Source of the DNA: Geosporobacter sp040797825
Lineage (GTDB): Bacteria > Bacillota > Clostridia > Peptostreptococcales > Thermotaleaceae
Reading direction: 5' to 3'
DNA: 29,408 nucleotides
NCBI GenBank assembly: GCA_040797825.1
Contig: JBFNEZ010000028.1
Span: 1 to 29,408 of the forward strand
The notes below the pieces were generated by a model, which ran no database searches, had not been told where the DNA came from, and saw nothing but the letters and a program-made list of their open reading frames with translations. The position numbers were made by a program, and so were the translations under genes. Below are positions 7,092 to 14,213 of this stretch, in pieces. Every line of letters begins with the position of its first letter. The first letter of the stretch is position 1.

Positions 7092-8324
7092 ATGAGTGAG
7101 AGAATAGACAAAAAGACTCAAAAAAAATTGCTGGAGGCTCTAGAGCGAGCTAAAAATTCTACAAATCAACATAGAGAGAAAAGAGAGCAGCGACTATGGA
7201 AAGAGATCAATATTCCTTCAAGTCTTTCTGAAGCTTTAGGAAGATTGACGAAGAACGATTTGGACAGAATCCGTAAGAACTACGATTTCAAAAACATAAG
7301 CGCACTAAACAAGGAAGCAATGAAAGAAAAACTTGGGGAAGGAATACTCCATAAATTCAAAGAAATGATATATACACTGGATCAAGAACGCTATGAATTA
7401 TTCTGTAAGGCTATAAAAAACAACGGATTTATCTTAGAAAAAAATATGAATTTAGCCAAACTACAATCTCTTATAGATTCTAGCCTTATGTTTCCTGGTG
7501 TTTATCAAAATAAAAAGGTTCTTGTGGTGCCTGTAGAGCTAATGGAGATATTTAAAGCAATAGACGAACCTAGCTTAAAAGCCATAATAGAGCGTAATAA
7601 TGAGTGGATTTTACTAAGCCAAGGTATGCTTTATTATTATGGTGTGATGGGTATGAACACAATGATAGATAAAATCAATGAGCTTACAGGGAAAAGGGTA
7701 GAGATAAGATTGTTTTTACAGGTGTTATCCAGTGCCGTAGGTTATCATGGACAAATAAGACATTATGGACTAGGATACCGTTATCACGGGCTGATAGATT
7801 CAAAGAAGATTGAGAAAGAGCAGCAAATGAGGAGAAACATTGACTATTATTCTTTTACAAAGCAGCAGTTATTAAGAGCAGGTGTGCCTGGATATATGGA
7901 AAGGACCCCTGTCTTAAACAGACTGACACAGTTCTTATTGAATCACTATAATATGACAGATAAAGAAGCCGATGAGATTGCAAGCAAATGCATAAATATT
8001 ATTCAGATGAATGATAACCCAACAGCGGTCATTCAATTTTTACAAAGCATACTAGAATTTCCGTCCTTTGATAGGGTGCAGCACTTAATGGCTCTAATAA
8101 CAGATTTATCCAATAGTACTCGTTTGTGGGTACTAAAAGGGCATATGCCTAACGAAATTTTTAAAGAAGAGAAACAAAATTTAAAACCCCTTCCCTCTAA
8201 ATCTTTTCAAAATAATAAAGAGCAATCAAATATTATTCAGATAGAAAGTGGACGGAAAATTGGACGCAATGATACTTGTCCCTGTGGCAGTGGTAAAAAG
8301 TATAAAAAATGCTGCGGGAAATAG
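7092..8324 (+). CDS. SEC-C motif protein of unknown function
   Basis: A 410-residue cytoplasmic protein. It ends in a SEC-C zinc-binding motif, G-R-N-D-T-C-P-C-G-S-G-K-K-Y-K-K-C-C (391-408; ligands C396, C398, C407, C408 or a neighbour). This module is found at the SecA C-terminus, where it binds SecB, and on many unrelated bacterial proteins as a zinc or protein-contact tail. Around residues 50-85 there is a helical segment (L-T-K-N-D-L-D-R-I-R-K-N-Y) reminiscent of Rho-N/SAP-like domains. The central part is helical, with no enzymatic motif I can identify. The ATG has a weak ribosome site (AGTAGG). It is not SecA (no DEAD-type ATPase). Function unknown; a role in protein or nucleic-acid contact is only inference. 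Confidence 0.8.
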   Translation: MSERIDKKTQKKLLEALERAKNSTNQHREKREQRLWKEINIPSSLSEALGRLTKNDLDRIRKNYDFKNISALNKEAMKEKLGEGILHKFKEMIYTLDQERYELFCKAIKNNGFILEKNMNLAKLQSLIDSSLMFPGVYQNKKVLVVPVELMEIFKAIDEPSLKAIIERNNEWILLSQGMLYYYGVMGMNTMIDKINELTGKRVEIRLFLQVLSSAVGYHGQIRHYGLGYRYHGLIDSKKIEKEQQMRRNIDYYSFTKQQLLRAGVPGYMERTPVLNRLTQFLLNHYNMTDKEADEIASKCINIIQMNDNPTAVIQFLQSILEFPSFDRVQHLMALITDLSNSTRLWVLKGHMPNEIFKEEKQNLKPLPSKSFQNNKEQSNIIQIESGRKIGRNDTCPCGSGKKYKKCCGK

Positions 8325-8423
8325 GAAAAATGTACTATTCCTGCAATAAAAGCAAAATTTCAAGAGGTATTTGTAGATATATGGAGAATAATAATATTAC
8401 AAAGCTAAACAGGGGGGATGATG

Positions 8424-8621
8424 ATGAATATTAGCAGTTATGCAGCACAAGGACTCTCCAGCATTCAAAGCGCTATAAACATAGCCATGCTTCAAAAGGC
8501 GATGCATATGGACAGTGCAACCGTAGGTACCCTTATGCAGGACATGGTAAATGTGAATAAAAGTATTATGGAGAATTCAGTAACACCCCATGTCGGTGGA
8601 AATGTTGACATTTCGATTTAA
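8424..8621 (+). CDS. YjfB-family putative motility protein
   Basis: A 65-residue small protein. Three ATGs stand in tandem (8418, 8421, 8424); GGGGGG at 8412-8417 is best spaced for 8424, giving M-N-I-S-S-Y. The sequence fits the YjfB family (annotated as putative motility proteins): a short N-terminal helix, S-I-Q-S-A-I-N-I-A-M-L-Q-K-A-M, a methionine-rich middle and the typical C-terminal P-H-x-G-G-N-V-D-I-S-I. The molecular role of the family is not known. The gene has its own strong terminator, and the chemoreceptor at 4323-5624 fits a motility-related setting. Confidence 0.8.
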   Translation: MNISSYAAQGLSSIQSAINIAMLQKAMHMDSATVGTLMQDMVNVNKSIMENSVTPHVGGNVDISI

Positions 8622-8627
8622 AATGCA

Positions 8628-8652
8628 GGTACTTCTAAGAAGTACCTTTTTT
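8628..8652 (+). terminator. Rho-independent terminator of the yjfB-like gene
   Basis: GGTACTTC (8628-8635), loop TAA, GAAGTACC (8639-8646), then six T. It starts 6 nt after the stop codon. Confidence 0.85.
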
Positions 8653-8693
8653 CATATGATAGGAAAGTTCTACTTTTCTATCATATGAAAAAA
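8647..8693. repeat. 22-bp inverted repeat (long hairpin)
   Basis: The arms 8647-8668 and 8672-8693 are complementary over 22 bp with a single G.T mismatch (8663/8677) and a 3-nt loop. The left arm uses the T tract of the preceding terminator and includes CATATGATAG; the right arm includes CTATCATATG and ends in A6. It could be a second, bidirectional terminator for the convergent genes or a relic of a small mobile element. Confidence 0.6.
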
Positions 8694-8702
8694 AGGGGTT
8701 GT

Positions 8703-8801
8703 AGGGGATGAAATCCCCTGCCGCCTTCAGGAAGGTGCTCAGACAGCTTTGCTGTCGTCGAAGGAAACCTAGGGTTTCCTAGCGAAAGCGTCGCAGACGC
8801 T
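8703..8801. repeat. Array of five consecutive small hairpins
   Basis: Five inverted repeats in 99 bp. AGGGGAT/ATCCCCT (8703-8719, loop GAA). CCTTC/GAAGG (8724-8735). GACAGC/GCTGTC (8742-8756, loop TTT). AGGAAACC/GGTTTCCT (8762-8780, loop TAG). AGCGTC/GACGCT (8787-8801, loop GCA). Stems are unrelated in sequence, loops are mostly 3 nt, and the block is G+C-rich against an AT-rich background. It opens with GTAGGGG (8701-8707), shared with the array at 2738-2880. It lies between convergent genes (ends at 8621 and 8839). Confidence 0.7.
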
Positions 8802-8838
8802 ATTTTTATGACATAGACTTATATAGCTAATTCAAGGC

Positions 8839-9603
8839 TTAGATTGAATCGTGAATTATTTCTAATACACGATCTAATTTTTCAACTGGAATCTGACCAG
8901 GAGCAGAAATTTGACCTACTGAGCCAAAGGTCATGGAAGAACCAAAAACTTCTCCGGCCATTCGAGTAATAATTCCCTTTGAGGACATGGACATGGTGAT
9001 GATGGGTCTGTCTGCAAAACGGGATACCATTTCATGGGTAGCATGCAACAAGGTCAAAACGTCCTCAACCCTTTGAGGCATTACTGCAATTTTAGGAATA
9101 TCAGCGCCCATTTCTTGTATTTTTATCAGCCTTCTCAATAGCTCATCTTTTTCAGGGGTTTTATGGAAGTCATGATTGGATCCTATAACCAATACATGGG
9201 CTCTATGAGCATTTTCAATGTTTTCTTTGACGATTTCATCTCCAGAGAAAATCTCAATATCTATAAAATCAACGAGACCGCTGTGGGCGACGGTTTTATT
9301 TAATGCTGTATAGACATCCATTGAAACCTCTTTTTCACCACCTTCAGTTTTTGTTCGGAAGGTAAAGAGAAGAGGCTTATCACATAATAATTTTCTTAAT
9401 TCACTTAAGGTTTCCATGACCGTGGAGATGTCTAAAGCATTCTGAAAAAAATCAACACGCCATTCAACAACATCAATGGGTAAGGACTCTAAAATTCTAG
9501 CTTTTGCAAAAATAGATTCCTTGTCTTTTTCAACAATGGGAACAATGATTTTAGGTTTTCCTTCTCCAATTCTTACTCCTTTTACTTCATAGGTTCTTAT
9601 CAT
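8839..9603 (-). CDS. aroD: Type I 3-dehydroquinate dehydratase
   Basis: A 254-residue type I dehydroquinase. It dehydrates 3-dehydroquinate to 3-dehydroshikimate in the shikimate pathway through a Schiff base. All landmarks are present: E47-W48-R49 in the V-V-E-W-R-V-D strand, F-R-T at 82-84, catalytic H144 in S-N-H-D-F, Schiff-base lysine K171 in P-K-I-A-V-M, and the C-terminal R-M-A-G-E-x-F-G-S ... S-V-G-Q-I-S-A-P-G-Q-I-P (214-239) substrate loop. Length is normal for a single-domain enzyme. ATG start with AGGAGG 9 nt upstream. It appears monocistronic, away from other aro genes. Some family members act in quinate catabolism, but no such genes are nearby. Confidence 0.97.
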   Translation of the reverse strand: MIRTYEVKGVRIGEGKPKIIVPIVEKDKESIFAKARILESLPIDVVEWRVDFFQNALDISTVMETLSELRKLLCDKPLLFTFRTKTEGGEKEVSMDVYTALNKTVAHSGLVDFIDIEIFSGDEIVKENIENAHRAHVLVIGSNHDFHKTPEKDELLRRLIKIQEMGADIPKIAVMPQRVEDVLTLLHATHEMVSRFADRPIITMSMSSKGIITRMAGEVFGSSMTFGSVGQISAPGQIPVEKLDRVLEIIHDSI

Positions 9604-9661
9604 GGCCTAATTCCTCCTAAAAAGCTTATCCATCCCACAGACAATGGTTTTTAATAGTAAT

Positions 9662-9690
9662 AGTATATCGCTTCCATTAGTCATTTCCAA
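9662..9690 (-). promoter_or_regulatory. Sigma-A promoter of aroD
   Basis: On the minus strand TTGGAA (complement of 9685-9690) and TATACT (complement of 9662-9667) are separated by 17 bp. The predicted start near 9655 leaves a leader of about 50 nt. Confidence 0.55.
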
Positions 9691-9790
9691 GTCTTTTAGC
9701 TAAAAATAAATGATCTTATGGGCTAGTTTTAATATATAGCTGTGCCTAAGAAGTTTGTCATGATAAGACATTCTTACAGGAAAGACAAAG

Positions 9791-9829
9791 AAAAACAACC
9801 CATATCATAATGGATATAGGTTGTTTTTT
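9791..9829. terminator. Rho-independent terminator (usable on both strands)
   Basis: AAAAACAACC (9791-9800) pairs with GGTTGTTTTT (9819-9828) and ATATC (9802-9806) with GATAT (9813-9817), with one internal mismatch. On the minus strand it ends the small gene at 9843-10091 and keeps its transcript out of aroD. Confidence 0.75.
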
Positions 9830-9842
9830 ATTGCGTACAATA

Positions 9843-10091
9843 TTAATTTTCTTCGTTGATAGCTTCTGTGTATTCATTGGTTTTAACTTCCCATTGAATT
9901 TCAGCGTCTAAGGCTTCAAATATTGCTATTAAAGGCACTAAAGTTCTTCCTTCAATTACGGAAGGGTTTACATCAAAGTTTAACATTGTTCCATTTACAG
10001 AAACCTTGATTGGCTCCTCCGTATAGACGCTGGTCAGCCCTAGTGGTAGCATTAAGCTTAAAATAACTAGTAAAACGATTGGTTTTTTCAA
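9843..10091 (-). CDS. Short exported protein with copper-amine-oxidase N-terminal-like domain (possibly truncated)
   Basis: The frame is open to 10196, but the good ribosome site (AAGGAGG, complement of about 10100-10106) lies 8 nt before a TTG at 10091. TTG is therefore the likely start, giving 82 residues that begin with a signal peptide: L-K-K-P then a hydrophobic run of about 15, then small residues. The mature part is one copy of the Cu_amine_oxidN1-type beta fold seen in many Firmicute wall proteins: I-K-V-S-V-N-G-T ... F-D-V-N-P-S-V-I-E-G-R-T-L-V-P-L ... F-E-A-L-D-A-E-I-Q-W. Such domains normally continue for another 20-40 residues and sit in larger proteins, so this copy seems cut short at T-E-A-I-N-E-E-N. 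It may be a degraded gene or a real mini-protein. Confidence 0.6.
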   Translation of the reverse strand: MKKPIVLLVILSLMLPLGLTSVYTEEPIKVSVNGTMLNFDVNPSVIEGRTLVPLIAIFEALDAEIQWEVKTNEYTEAINEEN

Positions 10092-10387
10092 ATTCTTTTC
10101 CTCCTTAAAATTTTCTTCATTACCGCTATTCTGCACGAAAACCAATAAATCCCCAAAATCATGAAAAAAAGCTAGAATTTCCTCGAAATTAGTCAAAAAT
10201 TCCTATTTTTTATCACTATAAAGTCAGAGAGTATGGGTTTTTAGAAATTAATTTCCTATAGAAAGATAGAATATAATACTTGTAAGTTGTTGCTATATAA
10301 ATTTAAAATAGATAGAAGGTGGGTTCTTTAGTTCACCAAGATCTATGCATGGTTTATAGAAATAAATTAAAAACAATTAAAAAACTC
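10092..10387. other. Intergenic region between divergent genes
   Basis: Contains the minus-strand ribosome site of the small exported protein and, further right, the AT-rich upstream region of the MerR-type gene. A TTGACT followed by the palindrome AATTTC-GAG-GAAATT (complement, about 10172-10186) could be a minus-strand control element, but no clear -10 follows. No RNA gene seen. Confidence 0.35.
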
Positions 10388-10418
10388 TTGACTCTCCGCT
10401 TAGGGGAGGCTATAGGAT
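10388..10418 (+). promoter_or_regulatory. MerR-type promoter with operator dyad
   Basis: -35 TTGACT (10388-10393) and -10 TAGGAT (10413-10418) are separated by 19 bp. This over-long spacer is characteristic of promoters that MerR-family proteins twist into register. The spacer contains the dyad CTCTCC-GCTTA-GGGGAG (10392-10408), close to the BmrR/BltR-type operator. It directly precedes the MerR-family gene, implying autoregulation. Confidence 0.7.
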
Positions 10419-10445
10419 AAGATTATCGGGAAGGGAGAGAGGCGG

Positions 10446-11255
10446 ATGTACCGAATTGGTGAATTTTCAAAAATGACCAAAACTACCATTAAAACCTTGC
10501 GATATTATGATGAAATGGGACTTTTGAAACCTGCCTTTGTGGATGCAGAAACAGGTTATCGGTTCTATACCACAAAACAGCTTGTTCCATTGCATTATAT
10601 CATTGCCTTGCGTCAGGTAGGAGTATCTATTGAAGAAATATCCCTCATTGTGTCAGGACAAAGCTTCCATGAGATCCTAGAAAAACGCAGGAGAGAAATA
10701 ATCTTAGAAATTGACTCTTCCAAGGATCGACTTTCCCGCATTGAGTTTATCTTATCTGGAAAAGAGGAGGAAAGTTTTATGAATTATGGAGCGATAATCA
10801 AAGAGTTACCGGAATGTATTGTTTATTCGAAAAAAATGACTGTACCAAATTATGATGCATATTTTGAAGTGATTCCTGCTATTGGAGAGGAAGTAAAAAA
10901 AGCAAACCCAAATCTAAAATGCAGCGTGCCTGAATACTGCTTTATTGTGTATTTGGACGGTGAGTACAGAGAAAAGGATATCCATATTGAGTTTTGCGAG
11001 GCTGTGGAGGCCTTTGGGGCAGAAACTGGAGATATCAAATTTAAGAAGATGGACAGCGTAACGGCTGTCTCGGTAATGCATAAGGGATCCTACAGCGAGC
11101 TTTCAAAGGCCTATGCTTATGCATTCAAATGGATTGAAGAAAATGAATATAAAGCCATAGACAACCCTAGAGAAAGTTATATTGACGGGATTTGGAATAA
11201 AGAGGATCAAGCAGACTGGCTTACTGAACTGCAAATTCCTGTGGTAAAGAAGTAG
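10446..11255 (+). CDS. MerR-family transcriptional regulator with GyrI-like effector domain (BmrR/BltR type)
   Basis: A 269-residue regulator. Residues 1-70 form the MerR winged helix (Y-R-I-G-E-F-S-K-M-T-K-T-T-I-K-T-L-R-Y-Y-D-E-M-G-L-L-K-P, then T-G-Y-R-F-Y). Residues 75-108 form the dimerising coiled coil, and residues about 112-268 a GyrI-like/AraC-effector-binding fold that in BmrR-type proteins binds hydrophobic or cationic drugs (E-L-P-E-C-I-V-Y ... V-M-H-K-G-S-Y-S-E-L ... W-I-E-E-N). On ligand binding such proteins activate multidrug-efflux genes. No efflux gene is adjacent here, so the regulator may act on itself or elsewhere. ATG start after a purine-rich GGAGAGAGGCGG. Confidence 0.93.
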   Translation: MYRIGEFSKMTKTTIKTLRYYDEMGLLKPAFVDAETGYRFYTTKQLVPLHYIIALRQVGVSIEEISLIVSGQSFHEILEKRRREIILEIDSSKDRLSRIEFILSGKEEESFMNYGAIIKELPECIVYSKKMTVPNYDAYFEVIPAIGEEVKKANPNLKCSVPEYCFIVYLDGEYREKDIHIEFCEAVEAFGAETGDIKFKKMDSVTAVSVMHKGSYSELSKAYAYAFKWIEENEYKAIDNPRESYIDGIWNKEDQADWLTELQIPVVKK

Positions 11256-11329
11256 AAAGTCAATGAACTAGGGAAACAATTATTTATAGAAAGCAAAATT
11301 CTAAATGAACGGTCCAATGGACTTCTTGG

Positions 11330-11354
11330 AGCATCCTGATATAGGGTGCTTTTG
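11330..11354 (+). terminator. Rho-independent terminator of the MerR-type gene
   Basis: AGCATCC (11330-11336), loop TGATATA, GGGTGCT (11344-11350) with one U.G pair, then TTTTG. Confidence 0.7.
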
Positions 11355-11427
11355 TTTATATTAAGGAAAATAAAGAATAATAACCAATAAAACCTATAAA
11401 AATTATATATTATTTTTTCAATAATAC

Positions 11428-11456
11428 TTGACATAAGGAAGAAATCATAATAAAAT
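11428..11456 (+). promoter_or_regulatory. Sigma-A promoter of the ATC-hydrolase/Liv operon
   Basis: Consensus TTGACA (11428-11433), a 17-bp spacer and TAAAAT (11451-11456). Predicted start near 11463, about 60 nt before the GTG at 11523. No other good promoter was seen before 16756, so it probably drives the whole operon. Confidence 0.7.
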
Positions 11457-11522
11457 CAATCCATACTATTCCTAGTGAATTAATAAGATAAAAATTATAT
11501 CTGTAGGAAAGGGAGGATAAAG

Positions 11523-12017
11523 GTGTCAGAAATAATTAACAATCCAACAATCAAAGAAGAGAAAATTGATCTGGCCAGAGGATGTATTGAGCATCGGGCC
11601 ACTTGGATGGCACTAATCTATGAGGAGATGGAGAAATTAGGCTATGATGCAGAAAAGGCCACACGAGCTGCAATTTTAAGGTGTGGAAATATTCATGGAT
11701 TTGAATTTAAAGAAGCTTGTAAAAATCCTGAAAGTCTAAAGGATTTTGCTGCAGCCTTTTTACCTGAAAATGGGAAGAAAAACTTTGAGATTGAAATTGT
11801 TGAAATGGATGAGGATAACCTAAAGCTTGAATTTCACTACTGTGCACTGGTGAATGCATGGAAAAAGCTGGGCTATAGTGATGAAAAAATTGATCTGCTT
11901 TGCGATATGGCCATGGACGGTGATCGAGGTATTGCCGAAAGTATGGGTTTAAAGCTTACGCTGACAGACACAATTGCTAAGGGGTGTGGAACTTGTAAGC
12001 TTCATTTTCATAAATAG
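11523..12017 (+). CDS. L-2-amino-thiazoline-4-carboxylate (ATC) hydrolase family protein
   Basis: A 164-residue cytoplasmic protein with the C-terminal half typical of the ATC hydrolase family: F-H-Y-C-A-L-V-N-A-W-K-K-L-G ... L-C-D-M-A-M-D-G-D-R-G-I-A ... A-K-G-C-G-T-C-K-L-H-F. The founding enzyme opens the thiazoline ring of ATC to N-carbamoylcysteine on the way to cysteine. Most clostridial members are uncharacterised and may act on other cyclic amides or amino-acid derivatives. Cysteines in the Y-C and C-x-x-C positions are conserved. GTG start with GGGAGG 6 nt upstream. It is the first gene of an operon with a branched-chain-type ABC importer (45-nt gap), so the transporter probably brings in its substrate or a product (inference). 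Confidence 0.75.
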   Translation: MSEIINNPTIKEEKIDLARGCIEHRATWMALIYEEMEKLGYDAEKATRAAILRCGNIHGFEFKEACKNPESLKDFAAAFLPENGKKNFEIEIVEMDEDNLKLEFHYCALVNAWKKLGYSDEKIDLLCDMAMDGDRGIAESMGLKLTLTDTIAKGCGTCKLHFHK

Positions 12018-12062
12018 ATGGAGAAAAATAAAAAACTAAAATAGCGAGAAGAGGGGATCGAA

Positions 12063-13235
12063 GTGAAAAAGTTTAGAAAAGTAACATCCTTGGTACTTTG
12101 TGTCTTAATAGTAGCAGTAATGGTTGCCGGATGCGGCAGCAGCAAAAATGTAGATACTGGATCAGAGGGTAATGCTGTAAAGACATATAAGATTGGCTTA
12201 CTTGCTCCAATTACTGGTACCAATGCAGAATATGGAAAGGGATTTGAAATTGCAACAAAAATGGCAGCTGATGAAATCAATGCTAAAGGGGATATAAAGA
12301 TTGAACTTATTGTTAAGGATTCTAAGGGAGATCCCAAGGAAAGTGCAGATTTGGCAAGGCAATTTGCTGATGATGAAAGTATTATGGCTATCATTGGAGA
12401 TTTTACAAGCTCTGCAAGTATGGCAAATGCTCCAATTATTGATGAAGCGGGCTTGGTTCAGCTTTCACCTACTGCTTCCCATCCAGACTATGCAGCTATG
12501 AGTAAATTTGCTTTTTCTATAATGGGTCGACAAGATGGCGAAGCTCCTTTCTTTTCAACCTATTTACTTAAAAAATATGCAGGTGCAGAAAACATCGGTT
12601 TGATTTGGGTTAACAGCGATTGGGGTAAAGCAGCCCGCGATAATTTGAAAGCTCAGGCAGAAAAAGATAGTCTTAATATTGTTGCGGATGTGAATTATAT
12701 TGCTGATGAAAAAGACTTTAGTTCTTTGATAGCTAAACTTAGAAGTGCAAACCCAGACCATATTGTAATAATGGATCAGGGCGCAGTTCCTGCTATCATC
12801 AATCAAATTGCCCAGACTGGATGGAATAATGTTGGGATTACGACATTAGGACCTGGAACATCAGCTCAGATTCTTAGCCTTGCTGGAAAAAATGCAGAGG
12901 GACTTCTTTTGACGACGCCATTCTTCATCGATGATTCTAATCAAGAGGCCAAGGCGTGGGCGGATAACTTTACGACAGCCGCAGGATTTGCTCCTACCGT
13001 TCACCCGGCAGTTGCTTATGATACAGTTTATCTTCTAGAAGCAGCTATAAAAAACAGCGGAGAGAACGTAACGAGGGAAAGTATTCGAGAAAATCTGCAA
13101 AATCTTAAAGACTTCGTAGGACTTACAGGTCCAATAGCCTTCAATAAAGATGGAGACGTTACAAGGAAATATCTAGTAATTGCTGTTGAAGGAGGCGCCT
13201 TTGTTAAAAAGACCGATTATGATTATACAGATTAA
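12063..13235 (+). CDS. livJ: Branched-chain amino acid-type ABC transporter substrate-binding lipoprotein
   Basis: A 390-residue lipoprotein. The signal peptide ends in lipobox V-A-G-C (cleavage before C24), followed by a Ser/Gly linker and a type I periplasmic-binding fold starting I-G-L-L-A-P-I-T-G-T-N-A-E-Y-G-K-G. The hinge and ligand segments S-P-T-A-S-H-P and H-P-A-V-A-Y-D-T-V-Y-L-L-E-A-A are typical of the LivJ/LivK family. It captures the ligand outside the membrane for the LivHMGF complex encoded downstream. The family binds leucine, isoleucine or valine but also amides, urea and aromatic compounds; the ATC-hydrolase neighbour warns against assuming leucine. GTG start, with a GAGGGG site 6 nt upstream. 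It is followed by a strong intercistronic hairpin. Confidence 0.92.
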   Translation: MKKFRKVTSLVLCVLIVAVMVAGCGSSKNVDTGSEGNAVKTYKIGLLAPITGTNAEYGKGFEIATKMAADEINAKGDIKIELIVKDSKGDPKESADLARQFADDESIMAIIGDFTSSASMANAPIIDEAGLVQLSPTASHPDYAAMSKFAFSIMGRQDGEAPFFSTYLLKKYAGAENIGLIWVNSDWGKAARDNLKAQAEKDSLNIVADVNYIADEKDFSSLIAKLRSANPDHIVIMDQGAVPAIINQIAQTGWNNVGITTLGPGTSAQILSLAGKNAEGLLLTTPFFIDDSNQEAKAWADNFTTAAGFAPTVHPAVAYDTVYLLEAAIKNSGENVTRESIRENLQNLKDFVGLTGPIAFNKDGDVTRKYLVIAVEGGAFVKKTDYDYTD

Positions 13236-13259
13236 TAATTTATGGAGTTGATTTAGATA

Positions 13260-13298
13260 AATACTTTGCGGTCAGCATTGACTGCAAAGTATTTTCTT
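13260..13298 (+). terminator. Intercistronic hairpin / partial terminator after the binding-protein gene
   Basis: AATACTTTGC (13260-13269) pairs with GCAAAGTATT (13284-13293), and GTCA (13271-13274) with TGAC (13279-13282), joined by one G.U pair and a GCAT loop: 15 bp in total, followed by TTC. Placed between binding protein and permease inside the operon, it would stabilise the upstream message or let only part of the transcription through, giving more binding protein than membrane subunits. Confidence 0.65.
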
Positions 13299-13337
13299 AA
13301 CAGAAAGCATAACTTTGCTTGATTAGGAGGCGTTGCC

Positions 13338-14213
13338 GTGGATTATTATATTTCTCAATTGCTCAATGGACTGGCCCAAGGCTCCATATATGCTCTAATG
13401 GCAATAGGATATTCTGTAGTTGTAGGTGTAGTGGGACTTGTAACTTTTACCCATGGAGAAGTTATCATGTTAGGGGCATTTGCTTCCTATTTTACCTTTC
13501 AGTTCTTTGGAAACAATCTTTTTTTGGGGATACTTGCAAGCTTTGCAGCATCGGCATTTATCGGGATATTTGTATATAAAGTCTGTTATGAACGATTCTT
13601 CGATGCACCTAGGCATATATCCCTTATCTGCACAATCGGTGTAAGTATGTTGCTTAAAAATCTAGCACAAATCATTTTTGGACCCAATAATAAACCTCTT
13701 TTAGAGGTAATTCCAAATAAATTCTATGGTTTTGATGGCCTTGGAGTTACATTGGTCCAAATAATCATTATAATGACAGTTGCTTCACTGTCCCTGATAT
13801 TATTTTTATTTTTCAATAAAACCAAATGGGGTGTTATGTTAAGAGCAGTTAGTCAGGATAAAAGAGCAGCCGCTTTGGTAGGGATAAATGTTAAAAGCAC
13901 CACTCTGATAGGAAATAGTATAGGGTGCGGTCTGGGAGGGATTGCGGGAATGCTCCTGGCAATATATTATCAGACTTTGGTAGCAACCATGGGAGGGGCG
14001 GCAGGTATGAAGGCTTTCTCATCTTCGGTTTTAGGTGGGCTTACAGATGTCCCAAGCGCTGCCCTAGGAGGATTGACCCTAGGAATTATTGAAAATATGG
14101 GTATTACGATTACATCTGCAAGCTTTAGAGATATTTTTGCTTTTATATTCTTGGTACTGGTCCTCCTTGTTAAACCAGAGGGCTTTGCTCGGAAGAAGGG
14201 GGTAAGACCATAG
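13338..14213 (+). CDS. livH: Branched-chain amino acid-type ABC transporter permease (LivH)
   Basis: A 291-residue, very hydrophobic integral membrane protein with about eight helices. LivH marks are the N-terminal Q-L-L-N-G-L-A-Q-G-S-I-Y-A-L-M-A-I-G-Y-S, then F-T-H-G-E-V-I-M-L-G-A-F, the cytoplasmic coupling segment W-G-V-M-L-R-A-V-S-Q-D ... A-A-L-V-G-I-N, and G-G-L-T-D-V-P-S-A-A-L-G-G. It forms the translocation pore with the next gene product. GTG start with TAGGAGG 7 nt upstream. The TAG stop shares its G with the GTG of the following gene, so translation is coupled. Confidence 0.93.
   Translation: MDYYISQLLNGLAQGSIYALMAIGYSVVVGVVGLVTFTHGEVIMLGAFASYFTFQFFGNNLFLGILASFAASAFIGIFVYKVCYERFFDAPRHISLICTIGVSMLLKNLAQIIFGPNNKPLLEVIPNKFYGFDGLGVTLVQIIIIMTVASLSLILFLFFNKTKWGVMLRAVSQDKRAAALVGINVKSTTLIGNSIGCGLGGIAGMLLAIYYQTLVATMGGAAGMKAFSSSVLGGLTDVPSAALGGLTLGIIENMGITITSASFRDIFAFIFLVLVLLVKPEGFARKKGVRP

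Noticed and set aside
10318..10337. Hairpin GGTGGGTT/AGTTCACC upstream of the MerR-type gene
   Set aside because: Three of eight pairs are G.U and there is no T tract; likely chance, and upstream of the predicted promoter.
12008..12394. Long antisense frame over the binding-protein gene
   Set aside because: A shadow of the strongly supported plus-strand lipoprotein gene, lacking its own ribosome site.
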